Assembly (NCBI GenBank): GCA_032622095.1
Contig: CP136069.1
Coordinates: 84,032,958-84,096,957, forward strand
DNA: 64,000 bases
Direction: 5' to 3'
From: Siphonodentalium dalli
Lineage: Eukaryota; Mollusca; Scaphopoda; Gadilida; Siphonodentaliidae
In this document: piece after piece, positions 31,887 through 43,890 of the stretch
Position numbering within the stretch: the first letter of the stretch is position 1
Layout of the letters: every line of letters begins with the position of its first letter
Notes under the pieces: model-generated
Told to the model about the DNA's origin: nothing
Databases searched by the model: none
The model's input: only the letters and a program-made list of their open reading frames with translations
Made by a program: the position numbers and the translations under genes

Positions 31887-34376
31887 CCCTTTCTTTGCTA
31901 AATGGATTCTCCCATCAGTTATAAAAGCATACTTTGGAACGGTATATTCTCCTATAGGAATGTTCAGAAAATATAACTGGACGACATCTCATATAAATGC
32001 AGAACGACTCTATTAATTGGTGGGGAATGTTTAGTTAATAAGTTCAACAAGGCATATGTGACCCGCCATATCAAATCCAGTCGTAAGTCGGGATTTTTTT
32101 ACCCTGTGCCAATGCATTCCAATGCATTGGCCTAACAATTTTTAGCTCAACTTACTTTTGTAAGTTTGAGCTATTGCCATGGTTTGGCGTCCGTCGTCCG
32201 TGTGTCCGTCAACAATTTCCTTTGGCGCGGGCTACAGGTTGTACCTTTGGTCTGATCTTCATGAAATTTGTCATGAATGTTGATATTGACATGTAGATGG
32301 GAACGAGTCATTTTGGGGTCATTCGGCCAAAAAACATGGCCGCTGGTAGCCATCTTGGATTTCAAGATTCAATCCATTGGCGCGGCCTACAGGTCGTACT
32401 GTTCATCTGATCATCATGAAATTTGCCATTGATGTTAATAATGACATGTAGATGGGAACGAGTGATTTTGGGGTCGTTCGGCCAAAAAACATGGCCGCCA
32501 GCAGCCATCTTGGATTTTACTCTTTGCATGACTAAATCCTTTGGCGCGGGCTACAGGTTGTACCTTTGGTCTAATCTTTATGAAATTTGTCATGAATGTT
32601 GACATTGACATGTAGATGGGAACGAATCATTGTGGGGGTCATTCGGCCAAAAAACATGGCCGCTGGCGGCCATCTTAGATTTCAAAATTCAATCCATTGG
32701 CGCGGGCTACAGGTCGTACTGTTCGTCTGATCATGAAATTTGTCATGGATGTTAATATTGACATGTAGATGGGAACGAGTCATTTTGGGGTCGTTCGGCC
32801 AATAAACATGGCCGCCAGCAGCCATCTTGGATTTTACTCTTGGCATGACTAAATCCTTGGGCGCGGGCTACAGGTCGTAGCTTTGATCGGAACATCATGA
32901 AATTTGTCATGGATGTTAACAATGACATGTAGATGTGAACGAGTGATTTTGGGGTCGTTCGGCCGAAAAACATGGCCGCCAGCAGCCATCTTGGATTTTA
33001 CTCTTTGCATGACTAAATCCTTTGGCGGGGGCTACAGGTTGTACCTTTGGTCTAATCTTTATCAAATTTGTCATGAATGTTGACATTGACATGTAGATGG
33101 GAACGAATCATTGTGGGGGTCATTCGGCCAAAAAACATGGCCGCTGGCGGCCATCTTTGATTTCAAAATTCAATCCATTGGCGCGGGCTACAGGTCGTAC
33201 TGTTCGTCTGATCATCATGAAATTTGTCATGGATGTTAATATTGACATGTAGATGGGAACGAGTCATTTTGGGGTCGTTCGGCCAATAAACATGGCCGCC
33301 AGCAGCCATCTTGGATTTTACTCTTTGCATGACTAAATCCTTTGGCGCGGGCTACAGGTCGTAGCTTTGATCGGAACATCATGAAATTTGTCATGGATGT
33401 TATCAATGACATGTAGATGGGAACGAGTGATTTTGGGGTCGTTCGGCCGAAAAACATGGCCGCCAGCAGCCATCTTGGATTTTACTATTTGCATGACTAA
33501 ATCCTTTGGCGCGGGCTACAGGTCGTACATTTGGTCTGATCTTTATGAAATTTGTCATGAATGTTGACATTGACATGTAGATGGGAACGAATCATTGTGG
33601 AGTCATTCGGCCATAAAACATGGCTGCCAGCGGCCATCTTGGATTTCAAAATTCAATCCATTGGCGCGGTCTACAGGTCGTACTGTTCGTCTGATCATCA
33701 TGAAATTTGTAGGTCGTAGCTTTGGTCAGATCTTCATAAAATTTGTCATGGATGTTAACAATTATACGTAGATGGGAACGAGTTCTTTTGGGGTCAATTG
33801 ACCAAAAACAATGGCCACCAGCAGCCATCTTGTATTTTACTCTTTGCATCACTAAATCCTTTGGAGCAGGTTAGACATTTCTATTAGCACCTTTCCTATT
33901 CCTCCATTTACTGTCAACCATTAAATTATACCCCTACCTAAGTTGAGCTACAGTGTCATTGACACTTTCATTTACAATTTTAATAATTTTTTCTTGTATT
34001 CTTTAACAATTTTATAATTTCACCCATACAGAGCCCCAGACAAACATGAGCAGACGACACTCTTCTGTATGCTTCTATATATGTGTGGGGCTCCCTGCAG
34101 GGTAATGGATGTTTATTATTTTATGTCCTAAAAATTATAAGAAACATTTATTTAAAAAACATGATAAAAAATTGTTAGGCCAATGCATTCTCTTATATAT
34201 GCGAGGCGACCTATGGTCGACTCGCATATATAAGAGAATGCATTGGCACAGGGTAAAAAAATCCCGACTTACGACTGGATTTGATATGGCGGGTCACATA
34301 TGGTTGTTTGTTGAAATTATTATCTGAACATCTACTAAGGGAACTACTCATCAATGACTATTTTGTAAAGAAGGGA
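31887..34376. mobile_element. TTAA family c element, copy 2, with nested palindromes
   Basis: Left CCCTTTCTTTGCTAAATGG, right GTAAAGAAGGGA then TTAA (34377-34380). Inside its hairpin are inverted arms CATATGTGACCCGCCATATC / GATATGGCGGGTCACATATG, then AGTCGTAAGTCGGGATTTTT and complement, then family b hairpin arms CCCTGTGCCAATGCATT / AATGCATTGGCACAGGG, and at the core the 160-bp array 32143-33970. Confidence 0.7.
32143..33970 (+). repeat. Helitron/pearl-like element: ten 160-bp units in a higher-order pattern
   Basis: Head TTAGCTCAACTTACTTTTGT folds with AAGTTTGAGCT; tail AAGTTGAGCTACAGTGTCAT then TGACACT ends with a small hairpin. Units begin GGCGCGGGCTACAGGT at about 32224, 32379, 32543, 32699, 32860, 33024, 33180, 33344, 33509 and 33663. 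Three unit types alternate, giving an approximately 484-bp repeat. CATGGCCGCCAGCAGCCATC blocks make open frames on the minus strand that are not genes. Confidence 0.8.
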
Positions 34377-34380
34377 TTAA

Positions 34381-34913
34381 AGGCCGACATAATTTTTGAG
34401 TCACTGATTATTTTTTCATAGTCACTTGATATATGGTTTTAAATAACAATCTATGCCATAAAATATGATTAAAATACTTTATTACACTCCTGTGCACGAT
34501 TTCCATTGAAAACGCTGTTAATTAAAAATGGTAATGTCACCAGTGAATTATGTCATTTCCCATAACGTCATTGACGTTACATCCCTTTATATTGATCTAG
34601 ACTGAATTTTCTATTGTTGATCATCGGGACTTTCATGCATTAATTCTATGTGTTTTAAATCATATTTGGCGAACCAAATTGATGCAGAAGTGTTATAAAT
34701 AGAGTAATCAATTAGAAACTCGTGCGCTAACGCGAACTCATTTCTTACTGACGTCTCTCGCTTCTCGTGAATTATTTAATGTAATTCTCGGAACCAATTG
34801 ATTACTCTCTATATAATTCATCACCATTTGAAACATCTGAATCTCAGAAGATGCCCATAGAGAACGAGAAAACAGCTGAAATGATCAGATTATCGTTGGT
34901 TTTTTAACCCTTC
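34381..34913. mobile_element. TTAA family d element, copy 2
   Basis: TTAA (34377-34380) then AGGCCGACATAATTTTTGAG; right end CAGATTATCGTTGGTTTTT then TTAA (34914-34917). Interior (ATATGGTTTTAAATAACAAT, CTATGCCATAAAATATGATT, GATGCCCATAGAGAA) matches 49920-50040 inverted. Confidence 0.65.
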
Positions 34914-34917
34914 CATG

Positions 34918-35141
34918 ACTGGAGCTTCCTGAAATTTTGCGGAAACCCTGTGCCAATGCATTCTCTTATATATGGCATATATTTTATATGTGATCTGGGG
35001 GTTTGAAAGTCAAGTGAGCCTTTAATTAGTGGGGAATGTTTAGTTAATAAGTTCAACAAGGCATATGGTTGTTTGTTGAACTTATTATCTGAAGAGTTAC
35101 TGAGGGAACTACTCATCAATGAGTATTTAGTAAAGAAAGGA
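34918..35141. mobile_element. Chimera: family b left half joined to family c right half
   Basis: Starts CCCTTCCATGACTGGAGCTT and runs to TCTCTTATATATGG as in family b. After about 60 bp (resembling the end of family d, GATCTGGGGGTTTGAAAGTC) it becomes family c: AGTGGGGAATGTTTAGTTAA, the GTTCAACAAGG hairpin, and TAAAGAAAGGA then TTAA (35142-35145). Confidence 0.65.
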
Positions 35142-35240
35142 TTAAACCTGGGATGACTTTACAACTGTTTTTACCAGTGGTTATTAGCTCGACTCTCTGA
35201 TACAACCACTTTCATTACTTCTCCTTTGTCCATCTGTTAA

Positions 35241-35621
35241 CCCTTTACCCAACAGAGCGGCCCTGTGCCAATGCATTCTCTTATATATGCGAGTCGACCA
35301 TAGGTCGCCTCGCATATATAAGAGAATGCATTGGCTTAACACATTAAAAATTATAAAATTGTTAAAGAATGTAAGAAAAAATGTTAAAAAGTGTTAAAAA
35401 AGTGTTTTTTTAGGCCAATGCATTCTCTTATATATGCGAGGCGACCTATGGTCGACTCGCATATATAAGAGAATGCATTGGCACAGGGCATAACTGTAAC
35501 TATCACAATGTGGTCAAGGAGCCGGTTCCAATGATATCCATATTTGTATGGTTCTATTGAGACAGACCGAAGATATTTTAGGCTGTTGAAGCTTTATTTG
35601 GCCGGTTTGTTGGGTAAAGGG
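35241..35621. mobile_element. TTAA family b subtype with TTTACCCAACA ends
   Basis: TTAA (35237-35240), CCCTTTACCCAACAGAGCGG left, TTTGTTGGGTAAAGGG right, TTAA (35622-35625). Two hairpins, arms TATGCGAGTCGACCATAGGT and the mirror type. Confidence 0.85.
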
Positions 35622-35625
35622 TTAA

Positions 35626-35925
35626 AGATGGATTATCTCTTCCACAACATGATTTATATAGTTTCCTTGGTATGAAATACGATTAACAGGAATCAAAGAA
35701 TCATGCCTGGTGACACTTGATGCCTGAATAAGACGTGATCAGTAGCACTTGCCATGTGGACAGTTGTCTACGCTTTGTAAGCATCCAGTTTGCAAGCACT
35801 GTTTAAATATTTATCAATATGTATCTGAAGCACTCATGTCACAGTGACACAATTAGAGTACATGTGTTATATCAGGGGTGAGATTGTGGTGTGACGAAGG
35901 GGAAAGTCAAAATTTAAATTATGGG
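35626..35925. other. Unassigned spacer
   Basis: No feature recognised. Confidence 0.4.
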
Positions 35926-35929
35926 TTAA

Positions 35930-36809
35930 TTGACTTTGCTAACCCAATTTTCCCCAAATTTAATGGAGTCCAAAATAAAGGTTTAAGTTCACTTTTATTA
36001 GTAATCACAGTAACCAAGCCCATGGATGCAACATTTTAAGAGTATAATTCATGGTAGATTATGTTAGAAATTCAAAATGTGAAATTTATAGAAGTTTTTT
36101 TAATCTATTTTTTCGAACCCAAATTCAACAAACACAAAGGCCATATCTAAGATCAAGATATGGGTATGTGTACTGAACACTGTGCAGAATGATGAACAAT
36201 AAAGATATACTCACATTTCTTCAGTGTTATTCAGATTTTTGGCTTGGAAGCAGTTGTTTACAAATGGTAGATTTCATTACTCAGTAAAGCTATATGGGAA
36301 CTGAATTTGATGGGTCGATCAAGTTAATGTTCACTCAAGCCAGCTGGGATTATGACCAGCAGGTGCTGACACATGGGAAAATTATATCCTGATTGGTGAC
36401 CTAGTTTCTTGGCTATGGGGTACCCCTAGATTGGGGATTACACAGTTCTTTTGTCAAGAGATTCACAACACTTAACAGTCACCTCACAACAGGCAAGTTA
36501 CTCAATAATTTGTAAACAATTGGTTCTTTGCAATTTTACCAAAGAATGCTTGATAAATATGAATATTAATTTATTGTTCATCATTCTTCACAGTGTTCAG
36601 TACACATTGCCATATTTTTTTCTTTGATATGGACTAAATACATTCTATAAACCTCTATAAATTTCACATTTAGTATTTCTAACATATTCCACCATGAATG
36701 CTTAAAATGTTGCATTCATGGGTTTGGTTACTGTGATTACTAATAAAAGTGAACATAAACCTTTATTTTGACTCCATCAAATTTGGGGAAAATTGGGTTA
36801 GCAAAGTCC
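35930..36809. mobile_element. TTAA family f long inverted-repeat element
   Basis: Arms of about 280-310 bp: GACTTTGCTAACCCAATTTT ... and ...AAAATTGGGTTAGCAAAGTC, including TTTATTAGTAATCACAGTAA and CATTCTGCACAGTGTTCAGT-type text in both. TTAA at 35926-35929 and 36810-36813. Its right TTAA is shared with the next element. Confidence 0.75.
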
Positions 36810-36813
36810 TTAA

Positions 36814-37293
36814 AGGTACTCAATCCGATAAAACTCCTCTCAATTACTATTTCAATGGCTTCGGTGGTCAAAAATATTTGATTCGAGTCGAGGAAGCCAC
36901 CCATCAAAGCTCAGATTTTTTAGATATCGATTTTAGAAATCTATTATTTTTCATTATCGGGATTACTTTCTGTCCCAGAACACATACAAAATAGCGTTAT
37001 TATTACCACTTGATTTTAGAGTTATTCATCCTTGTCTGTTTGAATAGTGTTTTGGTGTACACATCTCGAGCAGATTACAAAGTTGAAGGCAATTATTATT
37101 ACTCATCTCGAGAAAATAACAAATTTCAAAAATCAATATCTAATAACTCTGAGCTTTGTTTGATGGGTTCCTCGACTCGAATCAAATATTTTTTACCCCC
37201 AAAGCCAAAGAAATAGTAATATAGGACCGTCTGATCGGATTGTTGTTGTTGGAATCTTTTGAGATGGGGACCCTCTGATCGGATTGAGTACCT
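36814..37293. mobile_element. TTAA family a MITE, copy 2
   Basis: AGGTACTCAATCCGATAAAA ... ATCGGATTGAGTACCT, TTAA at 36810-36813 and 37294-37297. Near the right end a partial repeat of the terminus (GTCTGATCGGATTG) occurs twice. Confidence 0.8.
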
Positions 37294-37297
37294 TTAA

Positions 37298-38206
37298 TTG
37301 TTCCAAAGAAGGTGACTGAAATGTATCAGTGGATAGTGAGTCTGAATCCCTTATTGTTTGGGGGAGGAATGAGTGTTTATACGAGTCAACATGTATATCT
37401 CCTTGAATGTGTCTGTAGCCCTGTTTCGATTCAGAGTGAAGTCCATGCAGTTCTAGTTGGATTTAAATGTTGTGTACCGGTAAGTGGAATGTCTATGAGG
37501 TAATTTAATTTTGTAAAGAAATGACAGTCTGGAAATATTTCGGTGCTGCTGTAAGGGAAGTATTCTTAAACAGATTATTAACATATTGTCTACACTGCTG
37601 TATCTTCCATAGTCACCCTTTATAAAGTGAGCGTCCCTTCTCTGAATAATCTCCAGCTGTCTAATATCCTTTTCAAGGTGTGAGTCCCAGACCGTTGCAC
37701 ATTATTCTGGACCTTGTCTGATCAAGGAAATATAACCTTGAATATTACCTTGAAGAACCAGCCCAATTAATACACATGTTGACAACTTGATATATCAAGC
37801 AGAGAGCAGGCAACTTTAAATAGGAAGCAGTGTTAGACATAGCTGACAGCTGGGGATTTTGGCAATGGACATATGACTTAAAACTCATCTGAGCCCAAAG
37901 GTTTATATTTGTTCTTGAAAAAATTGATGCTTACACATTTCCAGCACAAACTAACATTCTGTTAACTATCTTGAAGCAGTAGTTATCTCTGTTAAATAGT
38001 CATTTGAGCCTTACACTAGTTCAGATCATGTACTTTTTATGATTGTTAATTATTTCTAATAATTTTTTTAACTTGCTAAGAATGCATTTACCAAATTTTC
38101 CCTTCTAAAAATATGATTAAAGTCACCTTTTTGACATTTCTATTGCTATATAATATGCTTGGTGTGGTTTTCAGATAGCATAGATTCCTTCAGGTGGTGC
38201 ACTTGA
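37298..38206. other. Unassigned stretch
   Basis: No repeat boundary recognised. A frame at 37312-37493 ends at a plausible donor (CCG then GTAAGTGG) but has no recognised homologue or clear acceptor. Confidence 0.35.
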
Positions 38207-38210
38207 TTAA

Positions 38211-38510
38211 ACGTACTAAATCCGATCAGATGATCTCCATACCATCCACTTACAACAACAACAACATTTCTTCAAAATATGCTTTAGTTATCAGAATCGA
38301 TTTATTGCAACAAAATAATGCTAACCACTGTCAACTATGGTATCAAATTTCCCAAAACTTGTTATTTATCAACATTTTGTTCAACAAAATATGGCCGTAT
38401 TATCACTAAAGTTATCCATCTTCATCCACAATTTTGTCCGAGAACTGCCGTTAGACCGCGTGTTTCTGGGCCACATATTATTACACATCTCGAGAAATAA
38501 CAAACTTCAA
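38211..38510. mobile_element. TTAA family a MITE, copy 3, right part deleted
   Basis: TTAA (38207-38210) then ACGTACTAAATCCGATCAGA and the interior as in copy 1 to CTCGAGAAATAACAAACTTC; a TTAA follows at 38511-38514 but the right terminus is missing. Confidence 0.75.
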
Positions 38511-38954
38511 TTAATGGCGGGATGGCGCATAATGGCAGTGCAGGTGGTGGCAGTGGAGCATGTTACAAGTCCATGTGTCCACGCAAAGGGAGGGTGTCTT
38601 TACATGTGTAAATGGGCAAGTTTGTCACTTTCTGGGGGTCAGACAACTCCACATGCACTGGTGTAATATTCTGATGAAATTACCTATTTATACCCATATG
38701 TGATATGTACATGTATAGCAGCCGCCTATATCATAAATACTGTCAGGATTGTATCTCGTCATAAAATGTGTTGATTACAGTGAAGACCTAGCTGTATTTG
38801 ATCGTACAAAAAATGAAAGTGTCAATGAGACTGCAGCTCAACTTCGAAGGGGAATAGTTGCATCTGTTACAGCCAATGGAGCAATTAGGAATGCGGAAAG
38901 TTGAAATTTCTAATTATTACCAGATTATCAATTTGAAGATATTTATATAAAATA

Positions 38955-39882
38955 AAATCCAAGATGGCCGCTGGCAGTTATGTTTTCCAAAAACATTTGA
39001 AAGCTCCCATCTAGTAGTCAATATCAAGATCAATATGAAGTTTGGTGATGATCGGATGAGGGAAGTGGAGGATTTAGTCATGCAAAGAGATAAATCCAAG
39101 ATGGCTGCCGGCAGCCATTTTAATGGCCGAATGACCCCAAAATGTCTCGTTCCCATCTACATGTCAATGTTAAAATCCAAGACAAATTTCTTGATGATCC
39201 AACCAAAGGTACGATCTGTAGCCCATGCCAAAGAATTTAGTCATGCAAAGAGTTAAATCCAAGATGGCTGCCATTGGCCATGTTTTACATGTATGGCCAA
39301 ATGACTCCAAAATGACCTGTTCCCCATCTACATGTCAATATTAAATTCCACGACAAATTTCATGATGATCAGACGAACACTCCAGCCTGTAGCCCGTGCT
39401 AATGGATTGAATTTTGAAATCCAAGATGGCTGCCTGTGGCCATGTTTTATGGTCGAATGACCCATAAAATGACTCGTTCCCAACTACATGTCAATATTAA
39501 CATTCATGAAAAATGTCATGATGATCAGACGAACAGTACGTGCTAATTGATTGAATTTTGAAATCCAAGATGGCCACTGGTGGCCATGTTTTCTTTTGCC
39601 GAATGTCAACAGCCATGACAAATTTCATAATGATCCGACCAAAGGTACGACTTGTAGCCCGTGCCAAAGGATTTAGTCATGCAAAGAGTAAAATCCAAGA
39701 TGGCTACCAACGGCCATGTTTTATGCCCGAATGATCCCAAAAAGACTCATCAATATTAACATCCAGTAATTTCATGATGGTCAGATGAACAGTAAGACCT
39801 GTAGCCCGTGCTAATAGATTGAATTTTGAAATCCAAGATGGTCACTGGGCCGAATGACCCCAAAATGACTCGTTCCCATATA
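38955..39882 (-). repeat. Inverted 160-bp array related to 32143-33970
   Basis: Units containing AATCCAAGATGGCYGCC, GGCCATGTTTTA, GAATGACCCCAAAATGACTC and GTTCCCATCTACATGTCAAT, about six diverged copies, on the opposite strand to the first array. Confidence 0.75.
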
Positions 39883-41689
39883 AGTTGACTGTGGTTAGCA
39901 TTATTTTGGGGCAATTAATCAATTCAGGTAACATTTAAAAAAACAATTCTTACACTTTTGAAACAACTATAGTAGTCGGGGAGCCAATAAGGTCCACCTG
40001 CACCCCCCCCCCGATGATTACAAATAACCTTATTTTTATTGTTCCCTATGGTATCCAGATAAAGAATCCGGATTTCACCGAAAAATAAAGGTGGCCCTAC
40101 TAGGTGCTAGAGCCATTTGAATCCAAGATGGCCGCCATTTCCTCTAATTCCGACCAGCTGTATTTAATCGTTGTAATAGATCGGTTGTTAGCAAAAGACA
40201 CAGACAAAATATGATGTCCTTCAAAATGACGGCAAATAATTTCGAAAAAAAATCAAAATGGCCGCCGAAAAATGACGTCATATGCACGAAAATAGGAAAT
40301 TTAATTAATATTTCACCATATCTTCCATTTTTCTTCACATTAATCATTAGTAAATGGCAATGTTTTTGAGACAGTCATCAAGCGTGATATTATAGCGTCA
40401 TTTTAAGACATTTGCCATTGACGAGGGTTCAGTAATAGATACAGAAAGAGGATTTGAAAAATAGGGGTGAAATTTTTGATTTTTTTTGCAAGACGATTTT
40501 GCTGTATTTAATCGTTGTAATAGATCGGTTGTTAGCAAAAGACACAGACAAAATGTATGACATTTTGTTGGTATGATGTCCTTCTTCAAAATGACGGCAA
40601 ATAATTTCGAAAAAAAATTCAAAATGGCCGCCGAAAAATGACGTCATATGCACGAAAATAGGAAATTTAATTAATATCTCACCATATCTTCCATTTTTCT
40701 TCACATTAATCCTTAGTAAATGGCAATGTTTTTGAGACAGGCATCAAGCGTGATATTATAGCGTCATTTTAAGACATTTGCCATTGACGAGGGTTCAGTA
40801 ATAGATACCGAAAGAGGATTTGAAAAAGAGGGGTGAAATTTTCGATTTTTTTGCAAGACGGTCTTGATAGTCATTTTAACGACAAACCACACAGGATGTT
40901 AATATAGAATGTCATCAACTATGTGCTTTATTTTATTGGACGGATGTTTTACTTCAATGGGAATTAAATTGGTGTAGAACATTTCCAAAATGGCCGCTGA
41001 AAATATGAAAAATGGTAAATATTGTCCCAGGTTGTCCTGCAATGGCTTACAAGTTGTGGTTGATATATACAATTGGCTAATCTGTATTATATACATTGAA
41101 TACTTACATGTCTGATGCACCATGGATCATTGTTTCTATTGTCACCACTGACATCACCAGAAATATTAGATATTTCTCTCACAAACTTGACATAAATATC
41201 GGCAAAAATTAACTTTTCAGGGTTTGACAATTTTTTTAAGTAAAATGCAACTATCATTGGTATCAAATGTATTTATTGTTTTGGTCTATCTTAAATGTGT
41301 CACACTACGGTGTTTATAGACCAAATTGCTCAAGATGGCTTCCAAAATGGCAACCAAATTTGTAAAAAGTAATTTTTTTACATATATCCCGAACATTATT
41401 ATCTGCGTTATTCGACAAGGTAGCAAACTGTGACTCACTTGGTTATTATACGTGTTAGTTAATTAACTGACAACTACGTTCTATTCTGTTTGTCCCAGTT
41501 CCGTATGGGGCATGACAAAAAATTCATTTTAAAGTTGCAGTATGGAACCTCTTTTGTGATTCTGGCCATATTATTGAAAGGAAATGGGCAAAACTTTGAG
41601 ACGGAACTGAGATGAACCATAATACGTGGCTATTCTGGCCCATCATGATAAAAAGTGATCAACTGGATAAAAGATGGATGCCAATATGG

Positions 41690-42860
41690 CAGCCAGGGAG
41701 TTACTGTATGATCATAGGTGATGTGAATAGGTATACAGGGAGTTACTGTATGGTCATGAATGATGTGAATAGGTATACAATGGGTGACTATATGGTTATG
41801 AGTAGGTATACAATGAGTGACTATATGGTTATGAGTGGAGTGTCCATGGTGAGATGCATAGGAATATAAGGAGTGGCTGTATGGGCATGTGTGGGGTGAA
41901 TCGGTATACATGTAGTGACTGTACGGTATATTGTGTGTGGCCGATGTGATCGTATGGGCATTGCTGTGGTGTATAGATATAACGAGAGTAGCTACATGGT
42001 CATCCGTGTGTTGTTTATGTATATATGGAGTGACTGTAAGGTCGTGGTGGTCGTGATGTATATGCGTACCGTGTGTGGCTGTATTGTGACATGTGGTGTA
42101 TATGTATATTTGTGCTGTCTGTATGATCATGGATGGAGTGCGTAGATAAATAGGGTGTGATTTTATGGTTATGGGTAATGTGTATAGATGCACATGGTAT
42201 GCCTGTGGTCAAGATTGAAGTTATATGCATACCTGGAATAAGCTTTATGGTCATTGGCGAGCGTGTGGCTATATAGGGAGTGCCATTTTGGTAACGGGTG
42301 GGTCGTATATTTATATATGTTGTGGATGTATTATCATCGGTGGTGTATATGGTGTAGATGAATGATAATGGATGGCGTGTATGAGTATACAGTGAGTTGA
42401 TTAATTGTCATGTGTGAGGTGTATATGCAAGTATGAGACTTATGAGTGGTCGTGTGTGCGGGTATTGGTATATTTGGAAGGGCTCACCATTGGTGGGTGA
42501 GGTGTATATGTATATCTGGATTGACTCTATGGTCATGGGTATGGCGAATAGATATACATGTAGTGGCTGTATGGTCCATGGTGAGGTGAATAGGTATAAA
42601 ATGGGTGACTGTATGATCGTGAATGTGAAATAATATGTATACATATAGTGACTATATGGTCAGGTGTAGGAGTATACCTGGTGTTCATGCATGGTGATTC
42701 ATAGCTGTATCGTCATTTGTGGCATGTACCGGTATAGCCAAATAAGGCTGTATGGTCAGGTGTACGTGTATAGAGTGGGTGACTATATTGTCATTTGTGT
42801 GGCGTGTATGTACATATGAGGTCATGGGATGCGTTGTGCATGTGTAATTTTGGTGGCTAT
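41690..42860 (+). repeat. Minisatellite, left arm of foldback
   Basis: Irregular units of about 40-60 bp: GAGTGACTATATGGTCATG-like, GTGATGTGAATAGGTATACA. The inverted version is at 42966-43890. Confidence 0.7.
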
Positions 42861-42965
42861 CGCTTTCCACAATAACTCAAGGATATGTTAATCAATAGAG
42901 AGGTCGTGTCAAAGAGTTCTCCACCTTGATAGTGTTTGTGTACATGGGGAACTTTAAACGTGAAA

Positions 42966-43890
42966 AGCGATAGCCACCCATTACCACACAGTCATTCCAT
43001 ATATGCATAAACACCACATACATAACACTATAGTGACCAACTGTATAAACGTACACCTGACCCATGACCACGGATGACCATACAGCCATGCGTCACAATG
43101 CAAGTACACCGGGTATAATCCAAAAAATGACCCATAACCATAGAGTCACTCCTTGTATACCCATTCACCTCACCATTGGCCATACGGTCATCCCATGTAT
43201 ACCTATTCTCCACACACACATGGTCAAATAGACATTCAATATACACATCAACACCACAACAATGACCATATAGTCACCTCGGGTATACATATCCACCTCA
43301 CCAATGGTCATATAGCCACTCGCTTCATACACATACCCTCATCCGTGGCACCTGGTATACTCCTTCATCTGACCTATGGCCATATAGTCACCCCGTGTGT
43401 ACCTATTCAAAACATTCATACATGATCATGGGCAATCATTGTATATATATTCACCTCACCCTTGGCCATGTCACTCCCTGTATCCCTATTTGTCACACCA
43501 TAGCAGAATAGCCACTCAAGATATACTAATACTCCCCAGCCATGTCAGTATATTCAATCCATGTATGCATATGCACATCATCCATGGCCATATAGCCGCT
43601 CACTATATACACATACCCCTCGCCCATGACCATATAGCAACACATGTGTATGCCCGTATAACCTACACATGACCATACCGCAACGAGTCACCAAGCAGGA
43701 ACACCGGGTATACTCATACACCTGACAATTTAGTCACTCCCTGCAAAGCTATGCATTACATTTATGATCATACAGTCACTCATTGTATACATACATGTAC
43801 TCGTCTCACCATTGACCATACAATAACTCCCTGTATACCTATTCACCTTACCTATGATCATATAGTAACTCCCTGGCATTCACCCTATAT
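42966..43890 (-). repeat. Minisatellite, right arm of foldback
   Basis: TGTATACCTATTCACCTCAC and GACCATATAGTCACTCC units, reverse complement of the left arm. Confidence 0.7.

Noticed and set aside
32752-33852. Series of minus-strand frames with FFGRTTPKS
   Set aside because: They are translations of the 160-bp repeat and recur with its period.
37312-37503. Possible lone exon ending at GTAAGTGG
   Set aside because: No clear acceptor, no homologous copy and no recognised protein; kept only as a remark.
41630-42193. 187-codon minus-strand frame rich in His, Thr and Ile
   Set aside because: It lies wholly in the minisatellite arm of the foldback element; the repeated unit length and lack of stops explain it.
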